From Streptomyces albogriseolus (lineage in GTDB: Bacteria > Actinomycetota > Actinomycetes > Streptomycetales > Streptomycetaceae): 64,000 nucleotides of DNA. The translations under genes were made by a program, and so were the position numbers. Shown piece by piece: positions 1 to 8,683 of this stretch. The DNA is taken from NCBI GenBank assembly GCA_014650475.1, contig BMVA01000008.1, positions 62,001 through 126,000 on the forward strand. The letters are read 5' to 3'. The stretch's first letter is position 1. The number at the start of each line of letters is the position of its first letter. The notes under the pieces were generated by a model that was given only the letters and a program-made list of their open reading frames with translations, was not told the DNA's origin and did no database searches.

Positions 1-431
1 ACACCGCCGGGATGGAGGTCTTCGGGCGCGTCTACCGGCTCGCGCGCGCCATGGGCGACCGCCACGAGCAGGTGTACGCGCCGTTCGGGATCTCCCGGGG
101 CGAGTTCGACGTCCTCGCCACCCTGCGCCGCGCCGGGGAGCCGTACACCCTCTCGCCCCGGCAGCTCTCGGCCACGCTGATGCTCACCACCGGCGGGATG
201 ACGGGCCGTCTCGACAAGCTGGAGCGCGCGGGACTGCTGCGCCGCTCCCCCGACCCGCACGACCGGCGCGGACTCCAGGTCACGCTGACCGAGGAGGGGC
301 TGCGGCTGATCGACGAGGCGGTCGTCGCGGGCGTCGCCGAGCAGTCGCGGGCGCTGGCCGCCCTGGGTCCGGAGCGGGCGGCGCAGCTCGCGGATCTGTT
401 GCGGGAGCTGCTGCTCGCCACCGAGCGCTAG
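1..431 (+). CDS. MarR-family transcriptional regulator, 5' end outside window
   Basis: A winged-helix DNA-binding protein of the MarR family. The recognition-helix region lies around residues 48-75 counted from the first visible ATG at base 12, and the wing carries the typical DRRG at about residues 84-87. From that ATG the protein is 139 aa, shorter than the usual 145-165. The codons before it (ACC GCC GGG) are open, so the true start probably lies upstream of the window. It converges on the next gene across a strong hairpin. The ligand and target genes cannot be told from this sequence. Confidence 0.85.
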   Translation, partial: TAGMEVFGRVYRLARAMGDRHEQVYAPFGISRGEFDVLATLRRAGEPYTLSPRQLSATLMLTTGGMTGRLDKLERAGLLRRSPDPHDRRGLQVTLTEEGLRLIDEAVVAGVAEQSRALAALGPERAAQLADLLRELLLATER

Positions 432-445
432 ATCCGCGTCACACG

Positions 446-480
446 CCGAAGGGCGCCGGCGGGGTGCCGGCGCCCTTCGG
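446..480. terminator. 15-bp GC-rich hairpin between convergent genes
   Basis: A perfect 15-bp stem (446-460 with 466-480) encloses a 5-nt loop. It starts 15 bases after the MarR stop and lies 40 bases from the stop of the convergent membrane-protein gene, so it can terminate both. There is no T tract on the + strand, which is common for Streptomyces terminators. Confidence 0.8.
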
Positions 481-519
481 GGAAGCGCGTGCGGACCGCT
501 CGGGCGAGCGGGCCCGGGG

Positions 520-804
520 TCAGGCCTTGGCGTCCGCCTCGGTCCGGATGTTGGAGCTCGTCGGGTCCTTCTTCTGGTGGGACTTGTCGAGCACCATCAC
601 CAGACCGGCGATGGCTACGAAGAGCCCGATCGGGAGCAGGACATAGAGGCCCAGCGTCTCGATGACGCTCAGGCCCGTGCCGGGGTCGTCGCCGTCGTCG
701 CGGTTGAGCGCGAGCGCGGGGGACGACATGAGCAGCATCATCAGCGTCGTACCGGCTGCCAGGGCGCCGGCGCGCAGGGCGTTCTTCTTGTCCACGGTCC
801 CCAA
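520..804 (-). CDS. Small membrane protein with N-terminal signal segment
   Basis: A 94-aa protein. Residues about 9-34 form a hydrophobic signal or anchor ending in PALALN, a plausible signal-peptidase site. Residues about 52-72 are a second transmembrane helix, followed by a short charged tail rich in Lys and Asp. Between them is a short acidic stretch (RDDGDDPGTG) predicted to be outside the cell. I do not recognise a named family. The composition and single small domain are typical of conserved Streptomyces envelope proteins of unknown role. It is divergent from nothing obvious and lies just downstream of malQ on the same strand. Confidence 0.7.
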   Translation of the reverse strand: MGTVDKKNALRAGALAAGTTLMMLLMSSPALALNRDDGDDPGTGLSVIETLGLYVLLPIGLFVAIAGLVMVLDKSHQKKDPTSSNIRTEADAKA

Positions 805-873
805 AGTATCGAACGCGGTCGGGGGCCGCGCGCCCGGGGTGTCGTACGGGCGCGCGGGCCGGTCAGGGGGCGG

Positions 874-2970
874 TCAGGGGGCCGGGCGGGCGTCGGCGCG
901 CAGCACGTCCACCAGGGCCCGCAGCCGGGGGGACGCGGCCAGGTCCTCCAGGGTCACCGGGCGCCCCTCGGCGTCGGCGACGGGCAGCCGCCAGTTCGGG
1001 TACTGGTCCCAGGTGCCGGGCAGGTTCTGCGGGCGCCGGTCCCCGACCCCGTCGGGCAGCCACACCCCGACCATGCGGGCGGGGGTGCGCAGCAGGTAGC
1101 GGTACACCGCCTGGATCCCGGTCTCCTCCCGGGAGGCGTCCGTGCCGCCCTCGCCCGTCGCGGGCAGGAGCCCCAGCCCCTCCAGCAGCTCCAGCCACTC
1201 CCCCACGTCCGCCGCGGCCTCCGCCCGCTCCTCGGCGAGGGGCCGGGTGAGCAGGCCCAGCCGGTCGCGCAGCTCCACGTGCTCGCCGGTGAGGCGGGCG
1301 GCGGTGGACGGCAGGTCGTGGGTGGTGGCCGTGGCCAGGCAGTCGGCGCGCCAGCGCTCCGGCGGCAGCGGGCGGCGGTCGCCCGCCCAGTCCCGTTCGA
1401 ACCACAGCACCGACGTGCCGTACACCCCCCGGTCGCGCAGCGCCTCGCGCACGCCGGGCTCGACCGTCCCGAGGTCCTCGCCGATCACCAGGGCCCCGGC
1501 GCGGGACGCCTCCAGGACGAGCACGGCGAGCATGGCCTCGGCGTCGTAGCGGACGTACGTCCCCTCGGTGGGCGGGCGGCCCTCGGGCACCCACCAGAGC
1601 CGGAACAGGCCCATCACATGGTCGATGCGCAGGGCGCCCGCGTACCGGAACAGGCCCCGCAGCAGGTCGCGGAAGGGCGCGTACCCGCTCTCGGCGAGGC
1701 GGTCGGGGCGCCAGGGCGGCAGCCCCCAGTCCTGGCCGCGCGCGTTGAAGGCGTCCGGGGGCGCGCCGACGGACATGCCGTGCGCGAAGTGGTCCTGCTG
1801 CGCCCAGGCGTCCGCGCCGGTGGGATGCACGCCGACGGCCAGGTCGTGCACGATGCCCACCGGCATCCCGGCCTCCCGCGCGGCCCGCTGGGCGGCGGTG
1901 AGCTGGGCGTCGGTGAGCCAGACGAGCCAGGAGTGGAAGTCGACGCGGTCCCGCAGCTCCTCGCGGGCGCGGGCGGTCTCCGCCGAGCGGGGGTCGCGCA
2001 GCGCGGCGGGCCAGCGGCGCCAGTCGGGGCCGTGCGCCTCGGCGAGCGCGTACCAGGTGGCGTGGTCCTCCAGGGCCTGCCCCTGCTCGGCGCGGAAGGC
2101 GTGCAGGGCGGCGGCGCGGCCGGGGCCGAGCGGAACCGTCCGCACCAGTTCGAGCGCTTCCCGCTTGGCCTCCCAGACGGCGTCCCGGTCGATCAGCTCG
2201 CCCTTGCCGAGCACCGCCTCGCGCAGCCGCGCCGCCCGCTCCAGCAGGGCGTGCAGCCGCTCGCGGTCCTCGACGTGGGCGAACTCGGGCACGGCCTCGA
2301 CCCGCAGGTGCACGGGGTCGGGGAAGCGGCGCGAGGAGGGACGGTACGGGGACGGGTCGGTCGGGGGGCCGGGGACGGCCGCGTGCAGCGGGTTCACCTG
2401 CACGAACCCGGCGCCCAGCGCGCGTCCGGCCCACCCGGCCAGCTCACCGAGGTCGGCGAGGTCGCCCATGCCCCAGGAGCGGCGGGAGAGCAGGGAGTAC
2501 AGCTGCACCAGCAGCCCGTACGAGCGGCCCTCGACCGCGGGCAGCCGGGGCGGTGCGACGATCAGATGGGCGCGGACGGTGCGGCCGTCGGGGGCGGTGG
2601 CGGTCAGCAGGTGCACGCCGGGCGGAAGGTCCTCGGCGGACGCGCGGGTGCCGCCGTCCTCGGTGCGGATCTCCAGCCGGGTGCCCTCGGGCAGCGCGGC
2701 CAGCGCCTCGGGCGGCCGGGCGCCCCTGCCGACGACGGTGGGCGGCAGCAGCCGCTCGGTCCTCTCCTGTTCGCGCACGGCCAGGGCGGCGCGGACGGCC
2801 TCGTCGGTGGACGCGTCGACGCCGAGGGCGGCCAGCGCGCGGGTGACGGCGGCGGCCGAGGCCGGGACCGTCGTGTCCGGGGAGGGGCTGTAGGAGGTGG
2901 CGACTCCGTGCAGGGCGGCGAGCCGGGACAGCGCCTCGGAGGGGGTCCCGTCCTGCCGTGGCGCGGTCAC
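874..2970 (-). CDS. malQ: 4-alpha-glucanotransferase (amylomaltase, GH77)
   Basis: MalQ transfers alpha-1,4-glucan segments between maltodextrins in the cytoplasm, working with maltodextrin uptake and glycogen turnover. The 698-aa length fits actinobacterial GH77 enzymes with an N-terminal extension. The catalytic triad regions are visible: nucleophile in RIDHVMGLF (about residue 449), acid/base in IGEDLG (about 497) and transition-state Asp in TTHDLP (about 550). A GTG start at 2970 lies one base beyond the stop of the upstream 110-aa gene, so the two are probably co-transcribed. No key residue is missing. Confidence 0.95.
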   Translation of the reverse strand: MTAPRQDGTPSEALSRLAALHGVATSYSPSPDTTVPASAAAVTRALAALGVDASTDEAVRAALAVREQERTERLLPPTVVGRGARPPEALAALPEGTRLEIRTEDGGTRASAEDLPPGVHLLTATAPDGRTVRAHLIVAPPRLPAVEGRSYGLLVQLYSLLSRRSWGMGDLADLGELAGWAGRALGAGFVQVNPLHAAVPGPPTDPSPYRPSSRRFPDPVHLRVEAVPEFAHVEDRERLHALLERAARLREAVLGKGELIDRDAVWEAKREALELVRTVPLGPGRAAALHAFRAEQGQALEDHATWYALAEAHGPDWRRWPAALRDPRSAETARAREELRDRVDFHSWLVWLTDAQLTAAQRAAREAGMPVGIVHDLAVGVHPTGADAWAQQDHFAHGMSVGAPPDAFNARGQDWGLPPWRPDRLAESGYAPFRDLLRGLFRYAGALRIDHVMGLFRLWWVPEGRPPTEGTYVRYDAEAMLAVLVLEASRAGALVIGEDLGTVEPGVREALRDRGVYGTSVLWFERDWAGDRRPLPPERWRADCLATATTHDLPSTAARLTGEHVELRDRLGLLTRPLAEERAEAAADVGEWLELLEGLGLLPATGEGGTDASREETGIQAVYRYLLRTPARMVGVWLPDGVGDRRPQNLPGTWDQYPNWRLPVADAEGRPVTLEDLAASPRLRALVDVLRADARPAP

Positions 2971-2971
2971 G

Positions 2972-3304
2972 CTAGGGCTCCGGGCGGTACTGGGCCGGGA
3001 AGGCGTCGAGTCCCGCGGAGTCCGAGGTGTCGGAGAAGGTGTCGGACTCGCTGGTCAGCGGGGTGGCGTCGGCGAGCGGCGGTTCGCTGGTCAGGGGTTC
3101 CGCGTCGGGCAGCGGGGGTTCGCTGGTCAGGGGCGCCTCGGCGCCGGTGCCCTCGGCGCCGAGGAAGCAGTCGTGCGGGTCGCAGGCGGAGTGCTCCGCC
3201 ACGGGCGCGGAGTGCTCCGCCACGGGTTTGGACAGGACCGGGGGAAAGACGTATGCCGCTGCAGCCACCAAGGGCCTCCTCGTCGAGCCGGACGTGCGGG
3301 TCAT
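2972..3304 (-). CDS. Hypothetical 110-aa acidic repeat protein upstream of malQ
   Basis: The protein begins at ATG 3304 and ends one base before malQ, which suggests coupling. It contains internal repeats: a 7-residue PVAEHSA unit twice in tandem (about residues 27-40), then the motif PLTSE three times with a 12-residue period, ending in an acidic Ser/Thr-rich tail. There is a CDPHDC pair but no recognised domain. No clear Shine-Dalgarno sequence precedes the start, so it may be leaderless. Low complexity makes the function unknowable from sequence; the coupling to malQ is the only functional hint. Confidence 0.55.
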   Translation of the reverse strand: MTRTSGSTRRPLVAAAAYVFPPVLSKPVAEHSAPVAEHSACDPHDCFLGAEGTGAEAPLTSEPPLPDAEPLTSEPPLADATPLTSESDTFSDTSDSAGLDAFPAQYRPEP

Positions 3305-3428
3305 CTCGCAGCCCTACCCAGCGGACGCGAGCGCAGACGCACAAAGACGTTCAACGTGAACCTGGTCACATTCTCTTCCGTCACTCTCACTCCTCAGGGG
3401 GACAAACGCGCCACAACACCCCCTCTGA

Positions 3429-3507
3429 TTGACACGTTCACTCCAGGAGTGGTGGGCTCGGGGCGTCTCGGTAACGGAATGGACACGGCCGCCGGTCGTA
3501 GACCGGC
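3429..3507 (+). promoter_or_regulatory. Putative GH84 promoter with 13-bp palindrome and leader hairpin
   Basis: A TTGACA hexamer at 3429-3434 is a good -35 box. The 13-bp palindrome CACTCCAGGAGTG (3439-3451) fills the spacer downstream of it, where a repressor would block polymerase. A second inverted repeat (GCCGGTC, 3-nt loop, GACCGGC; 3491-3507) lies in the leader just before the ribosome site near 3521-3530. A -10 box is not clear. The role is inferred from position only. Confidence 0.45.
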
Positions 3508-3534
3508 CGGTCCCGGGGGATCAGGAGGGGCCTC

Positions 3535-6414
3535 GTGCAGCTGTGGCGTGGTGGAACGGCGACCGCGCGGAGGACCGCACTCGCACTCGCCGTGCTCGCC
3601 GGATCCCTGGGCGTCGCACCCGCCGCGACGGCCGCGCCCGCACCGGATCCGTCCCGGCCGCCCGCCGCCGACCCGGCCGGGAAGGCCGAGGCGGGCGTCC
3701 CGGCGGTGTGGCCGCGCCCGCACTCCCTGCGCGCGCACGGCGCCCCGGTCCGGGTGACCGAAGAGGTCGCCCTGGTCGCGGAGCGGGCCGCGGACCCGTA
3801 CGCCCTGGAGGCGCTGAAGGACGTCCTGCGGGAGGCCGGCGCGCGCCGGTTCACCGACCCCGGCGCACCGGTGCCCGAGGGGGCGCTCGTGGTGCGCGCG
3901 GGCAGTGAACGCGCCTCCGCCGACCCCCGTCACGCCCTCCCGGCCGGCGGCTACACGCTCACCTCCGGCGACGGCTCCGTGACCCTGACCGGGGCGGACG
4001 GCGACGGCCTGTTCCACGCCGTGCAGACCCTGCGCCGCCTGGTCCGCCCCGACGGCACGCTCGCCGCCGCCGTCGTACGGGACTGGCCCGCCACCGCCGT
4101 GCGCGGCATCACCGAGGGCTTCTACGGCACCCCGTGGACGCACCGGCAGCGGCTCGGCCAGCTCGACTTCATGGGCCGCGCCAAGCTGAACCGGTATCTG
4201 TACGCGCCCGGCGACGACCTGTACCGGCAGGCCCGCTGGCGCGAGCCGTACCCGGCCGAGCGGCGCGCGGAGTTCCGCGAGCTGGCCGAGCGGGCCGCGC
4301 GCAACCACGTCACCCTCGGCTGGGCCGTGGCGCCCGGGCAGGCGATGTGCTTCTCCTCCGACGAGGATCTGCGGGCGCTGACCCGCAAGCTCGACGCGAT
4401 GTGGGCGCTGGGCTTCCGCGCCTTCCAGGTGCAGTTCCAGGACGTCAGCTACAGCGAGTGGCACTGCGGGGCGGACGCCGACCGGTTCGGCTCCGGGCCC
4501 GAGGCGGCCGCCCGCGCCCAGGCGCACGTGGCGAACGCGGTCGCCCGGCACCTGAAGCAACTGCACCCGGACGCCCGGGCGCTCTCCCTGATGCCCACCG
4601 AGTACTACGAGGACGGCTCGACCGCGTACCGGCGGGCGCTCGCGCGGGAGCTGGACGACGGCGTCGAGGTGGCGTGGACCGGCGTCGGCGTGGTGCCCCG
4701 CACCATCACCGGCCGTCAGCTGTCCGAGGCCCGCGAGGTGTTCGCGCACCCGCTGGTCACGATGGACAACTACCCGGTCAACGACTACGCCCCCGGGCGG
4801 CTGTTCCTGGGCCCCTACCAGGGCCGGGAGCCCGCCGTGGCCGCCGGTTCGGCCGCGCTGCTCGCCAACGCGATGGAGCAGCCCGAGGCGTCGCGCATCC
4901 CTCTCTTCACGGCCGCCGACTTCGCCTGGAACCCGCGCGAGTACCGCCCCCAGGAGTCCTGGCGTGCCGCGATCGCCGACCTGGCCGGCGGCGACGCCCG
5001 GCGTGAGAAGGCGCTGACCGCCCTCGCCCGCAACACCGCCTCCTCGGTGCTCGGCGGCACGGACGCGGCGTATCTGCGGCCGCTGCTCGCGGAGTTCTGG
5101 CGCACCCGGCCCACCGCGCGCGGCGCAGGCGACACGGCGGCGGCCGAGCGGCTGCGCGCCGCCTTCAGCGACCTGCGCGACCTGCCCGGCCGGCTGTCCG
5201 GCACCTCCCTCTCCGACGAGATCACCCCCTGGACCGGGCACCTCGCCCGCTACGGCGACGCCGGCACGGCGGCGCTGGACATGCTGCGCGCCCAGCAGGC
5301 CGGCGACGCGGGGAACGCCTGGGCCGCGTACCGGCGGCTTGAGGCACTGCGCACGGAGCTGGAGTCGGCGCGGGTCACGGTCGCGGAGGGCGTGCTGGAC
5401 CCGTTCCTGAACCGGGCGCGCACCGCGTACGAGAGCTGGGCGGGCATCGCGCAGGCGCCCGCCGGGAGCTACGGCGGCACGCTGCGGCTGGAGCGGGCCC
5501 GGGTGCTGGACACGGTGACGGTGCTGACCGAGCCGGGCACCACGGGCTCCGTGGAGGTGCGCACGGAGGGCGGGGCCTGGCGGCGGCTCGGCGCGCTGGC
5601 CGCGCAGGGCGCCACCGAGCTGCGCACGGGCGAGCGGCCGGTGGACGCCGTCCGGGTCGTGGACGCGGACCCGGGGCGGGTGCGGCACGTGGTGCCGTGG
5701 TTCGCCGACGTGCCGGACGCCGTGGTGGAGCTGCCCGGCGACCGCGCCGACGCCGACATCGGCCGCACCCGCACGGTGACGGTCACCCTCGGCTCCGCCC
5801 GCCCCGAGGACGTACGGGACCGGCTGACCGCGGACGCGCCGGAGGGCGTCGACGTGCGCGTGCCGAAGCAGCCGCTGTCCGTGCCGCGCGGGACGCCGGT
5901 GCGGGTGCCGGTCGAGGTGACCGTGAAGCCGGGCACGCCCACCCGCTCCTACGACGTCCGCCTCGGCTTCGGCGGCGCGGCCCGCACGCTGACCGTGGAC
6001 GCGGTGCCGCCCGTCGAGGGCCCCGACGTGGCCCGTACCGGCCGTGCGCGGTCCTCGGCCGACGAGACGCCCGACTTCCCGGCGTCGGCGGCCAACGACG
6101 GCGACGCCGGGACCCGTTGGTCGTCGCCGGCCGAGGACGACGCGTGGTGGCAGGTGGAGCTGGACCGCCCGGTGCGGCTGGGCAAGGTCGACCTGCGCTG
6201 GCAGGACGCGCACGCCTCGGCGTACCGCGTCGAGGTCTCCCCGGACGGCCGCGCCTGGCGCACGGCGGCGGAGGTCCACGACAGCCGCGGCGGCCACGAG
6301 ACGGTCCGCATGGACGAGCCGGACGTCCGCCACATCCGCGTCCAGGGCGAACAGCGGGCCACGCGGTACGGGTACTCGCTGTGGTCGGTGGAGGCGTACG
6401 CGGTCGCGGACTGA
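3535..6414 (+). CDS. Secreted GH84-type beta-N-acetylhexosaminidase with C-terminal F5/8 domain
   Basis: This exported enzyme is predicted to remove GlcNAc residues from glycans (hyaluronidase/O-GlcNAcase-like family). The GTG start follows an AGGAGGGG site. Residues 1-34 are a signal peptide with a twin-Arg-poor, Ala-rich end. A GH20/84 N-terminal domain spans about 45-185, and the GH84 barrel starts at GITEGFYGTPWT (about 190). A discoidin/F5/8-type carbohydrate-binding domain covers about 832-958. The usual catalytic Asp-Asp pair reads Gln-Asp here (Q302-D303 in FQDVS), so the mechanism may be altered. It sits near chito-sugar metabolism genes but in its own transcription unit. Confidence 0.9.
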   Translation: MQLWRGGTATARRTALALAVLAGSLGVAPAATAAPAPDPSRPPAADPAGKAEAGVPAVWPRPHSLRAHGAPVRVTEEVALVAERAADPYALEALKDVLREAGARRFTDPGAPVPEGALVVRAGSERASADPRHALPAGGYTLTSGDGSVTLTGADGDGLFHAVQTLRRLVRPDGTLAAAVVRDWPATAVRGITEGFYGTPWTHRQRLGQLDFMGRAKLNRYLYAPGDDLYRQARWREPYPAERRAEFRELAERAARNHVTLGWAVAPGQAMCFSSDEDLRALTRKLDAMWALGFRAFQVQFQDVSYSEWHCGADADRFGSGPEAAARAQAHVANAVARHLKQLHPDARALSLMPTEYYEDGSTAYRRALARELDDGVEVAWTGVGVVPRTITGRQLSEAREVFAHPLVTMDNYPVNDYAPGRLFLGPYQGREPAVAAGSAALLANAMEQPEASRIPLFTAADFAWNPREYRPQESWRAAIADLAGGDARREKALTALARNTASSVLGGTDAAYLRPLLAEFWRTRPTARGAGDTAAAERLRAAFSDLRDLPGRLSGTSLSDEITPWTGHLARYGDAGTAALDMLRAQQAGDAGNAWAAYRRLEALRTELESARVTVAEGVLDPFLNRARTAYESWAGIAQAPAGSYGGTLRLERARVLDTVTVLTEPGTTGSVEVRTEGGAWRRLGALAAQGATELRTGERPVDAVRVVDADPGRVRHVVPWFADVPDAVVELPGDRADADIGRTRTVTVTLGSARPEDVRDRLTADAPEGVDVRVPKQPLSVPRGTPVRVPVEVTVKPGTPTRSYDVRLGFGGAARTLTVDAVPPVEGPDVARTGRARSSADETPDFPASAANDGDAGTRWSSPAEDDAWWQVELDRPVRLGKVDLRWQDAHASAYRVEVSPDGRAWRTAAEVHDSRGGHETVRMDEPDVRHIRVQGEQRATRYGYSLWSVEAYAVAD

Positions 6415-6626
6415 GCCGGCGGCGAGCCGGAGCGCGTGCGCCCCGGTGTCGTACGCGGGCCCGCCCGGAGGCGCGGCGGCCTCTCCAGCGCGCCCACGCT
6501 GATCGTCTGCGTCCTCGCCCTGACCGGGGCGGGCGCCGTGTGGCCGGTGAGGGCGGCGGCCACCGCGCTCCCGCGGTGCGCGCTGCGGACGCCCCCGACG
6601 TCACCCCGGACGCGCGGGCGCATCCG

Positions 6627-7163
6627 TCAGGCCGAGATCCCGTCGATCCGCGCCAGCGCGTCGTCCGCCCCGTACGGCTGGAGGTACGGCAGCCAGCGCG
6701 GGTCGCGGTGGCCCGTGCCGATGATGCGCCAGGCCAGGCCCGTCGGCGGGGCGGGCTTGTGACGCAGGCGCCAGCCCAGTTCGAAGAGGTGGCGGTCGGC
6801 CTTCACGTGGTTGCAGCGGCGGCAGGACGCCACCACGTTGTCCCAGACGTGCTTGCCCCCGCGGCTGCGCGGGATGACATGGTCGACGCTGGTGGCGACG
6901 CCACCGCAGTACATGCACCGGCCCCCGTCACGGGCGAACAGCGCCCTGCGGGTGAGTGGGACGGGCCCCCGGTAGGGAACCCGCACGAAACGCTTGAGCC
7001 GGACCACGCTGGGTGCGGGGACGGTGACGGTCGCGCTGTGCAGATAGGCGCCGGTCTCCTCGAGGCAGACTGCCTTGTTCTCGAGGACGAGCACGAGCGC
7101 GCGGCGGAGCGGTACGACGCCGAGCGGCTCGTACGACGCGTTGAGGACCAGGACATGCGGCAC
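6627..7163 (-). CDS. HNH endonuclease family protein
   Basis: A 178-aa protein with a C-terminal HNH fold. Two zinc-binding Cys pairs (C83/C86 and C114/C117) bracket the motif VDHVIPRSRGG (D94-H95), and N119 follows the second pair. The N-terminal half (residues 1-70, starting VLVLNASYEPL) matches the conserved stand-alone HNH proteins found in nearly all actinobacteria. The GTG start at 7163 has an AAGGAGG site 6 bases upstream. The true substrate of these chromosomal HNH proteins is not established. It is convergent with the GH84 gene across about 210 bases. Confidence 0.9.
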   Translation of the reverse strand: MPHVLVLNASYEPLGVVPLRRALVLVLENKAVCLEETGAYLHSATVTVPAPSVVRLKRFVRVPYRGPVPLTRRALFARDGGRCMYCGGVATSVDHVIPRSRGGKHVWDNVVASCRRCNHVKADRHLFELGWRLRHKPAPPTGLAWRIIGTGHRDPRWLPYLQPYGADDALARIDGISA

Positions 7164-7477
7164 GGACGGCCTCCTTGTACGCCGGCGGCGCGTGGCTCGC
7201 GCCGGGACGATCCGTAGTCAGTCTCCCCTCATGCCTGGTGAACGCGCCACCATGTCCCGGTAACGGGCTGGGAGTGTTTTCGACCACACCCGGATACATC
7301 CCCAGGATCATGGCCTGTTCAAGCGCAGGTGAGCGCGGTCTCTTCTTCACACATCCCGGCGTTCCGCTCACAATGCCCCGTTAGTGTGGTGGTTCCGTCC
7401 CCACCGGTGACCTGTTCGTGATCTCGCAGGTCTTGACTGACGCACCGGGGACGGTCGTGCACCTGGAGGTACCCGCC
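7164..7477. other. Divergent intergenic region, HNH and MscS genes
   Basis: This 314-base stretch must hold both divergent promoters. It contains the HNH ribosome site (7170-7176 on the minus strand) and, at its right end, GGAGGT (7465-7470) ahead of the MscS start. I see no strong palindrome or convincing sigma-70 promoter pair. An in-frame GTG at 7418 would extend the MscS protein by 20 residues but lacks a ribosome site. Confidence 0.5.
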
Positions 7478-8563
7478 GTGTCCTTGTCCGCCGCCCTGCC
7501 GGCCGCCGACCCGTCACCGACCCCCGCGGAGTCGGGGACCCCACGGGTCCCCTCGCTGCAGGACGCCCAGGAGAGCGCCACGAGCGCGGCCGGCTGGGTC
7601 GAGGAGAACTGGTCGACGTGGCTCGCCATCGGACTGCGGGTGCTGCTCATCCTGGTGATCGCGGCGGTGCTGCGCGTGCTCGTCCGGCGGGCCATCACCA
7701 AGCTGGTCGACCGTATGTCCCGCTCCGGCCAGACGCTGGAAGGCGGCGGGCTCGGGGGCCTGCTGGTCAACGCCGAGCGCCGCCGCCAGCGGTCCATGGC
7801 GATCGGCTCGGTGCTGCGCTCCGTGGCGTCCTTCCTGATCATGGGCACGGCCGCGCTGATGGTGCTGGGCACCTTCCAGATCAACCTCGCGCCGCTCCTG
7901 GCGTCGGCCGGTGTGGCCGGTGTGGCGATCGGCTTCGGCGCCCGCAACCTGGTCACGGACTTCCTCTCCGGCGTCTTCATGATCCTGGAGGACCAGTACG
8001 GCGTGGGCGACACCATCGACGCGGGCGTGGCCACCGGCGAGGTGATCGAGGTCGGGCTGCGGGTGACGAAGCTGCGCGGCGCCGACGGCGAGATCTGGTA
8101 CGTCCGCAACGGGGAGGTCAAGCGCATCGGGAACCTCTCGCAGGGCTGGGCGACCGCCAATGTGGACGTCACGGTCCGTTCCGACGAGGACCTGGACAGG
8201 GTGAAGGCCGTACTGAGCGACGTCGCCGAGCGCACCAGCAAGGAGGAGCCCTGGAACGAGCTCCTGTGGAGCCCGGTCGAGGTGCTCGGACTGGACTCGG
8301 TGCTGCTGGACTCGATGGTGGTCCGGGTTTCCGCGAAGACGATGCCGGGCAAGTCGCTGACCGTGGAGCGGGAGCTGCGCTGGCGCATCAAGCGCGCGTT
8401 CGACGCGAACGGCATCCGCATCGTCGGCGGCGCCACGGCCACGGAGGACGCCCCGGCCCCCGACCCGACGGCCGGGATGGCCGCGCCCTCCGCGTACGCC
8501 AGCTCGGTGTCCCCGCAGTCGATGGCCGCCTCCCCGCTGCCGGGTCCGAACACCACCAAGTAG
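7478..8563 (+). CDS. Mechanosensitive ion channel, MscS family
   Basis: A 361-aa inner-membrane channel that would open under membrane tension to release solutes on osmotic downshift. The start at GTG 7478 is chosen because GGAGGT lies 7 bases upstream; an in-frame GTG at 7418 is less likely. Transmembrane helices lie near residues 48-70 and 103-128. The pore helix contains the family signature GVAGVAIGFGARNLVTDF, followed by the beta domain (GDTIDAG, VRNGEVKRIGN). A Pro/Ala-rich tail ends the protein. It is monocistronic; the next gene starts after a regulatory palindrome. Confidence 0.93.
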   Translation: MSLSAALPAADPSPTPAESGTPRVPSLQDAQESATSAAGWVEENWSTWLAIGLRVLLILVIAAVLRVLVRRAITKLVDRMSRSGQTLEGGGLGGLLVNAERRRQRSMAIGSVLRSVASFLIMGTAALMVLGTFQINLAPLLASAGVAGVAIGFGARNLVTDFLSGVFMILEDQYGVGDTIDAGVATGEVIEVGLRVTKLRGADGEIWYVRNGEVKRIGNLSQGWATANVDVTVRSDEDLDRVKAVLSDVAERTSKEEPWNELLWSPVEVLGLDSVLLDSMVVRVSAKTMPGKSLTVERELRWRIKRAFDANGIRIVGGATATEDAPAPDPTAGMAAPSAYASSVSPQSMAASPLPGPNTTK

Positions 8564-8632
8564 CGGCGGGACCGCCGAGGGGCGGGCTCTTGACGCCCGC
8601 TCCGCGCCGGGCCTACCTTCCTACCCGTCCGA

Positions 8633-8647
8633 CAGGAAGGTTTCCTG
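8633..8647. promoter_or_regulatory. Putative ROK-regulator operator CAGGAAGGTTTCCTG
   Basis: CAGGAA-GGT-TTCCTG is a perfect 6-bp dyad with a 3-base centre, 36 bases upstream of the earliest ROK start. The AGGAAnnTTTCCT shape resembles operators reported for actinobacterial ROK-family sugar repressors (from memory). Its place at the head of the ROK-GH4-kinase operon suggests autoregulation. Confidence 0.6.
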
Positions 8648-8683
8648 ACAATTTCCGGTCGGCGGCCCCGGGACGGACGTCCC

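Noticed and set aside
577-3432. 951-aa open frame on the + strand opposite malQ
   Set aside because: It is antisense to the complete malQ gene and has Gly/Arg/Ala-rich shadow composition without any domain.
3491-3507. GCCGGTC-GTA-GACCGGC as a DasR box
   Set aside because: It has one extra central base and lacks the flanking A/T positions of the DasR consensus, so I list it only as a hairpin.
3394-6333. 979-aa open frame on the - strand opposite the GH84 gene
   Set aside because: Antisense shadow caused by high GC; the + strand encodes an intact secreted enzyme.
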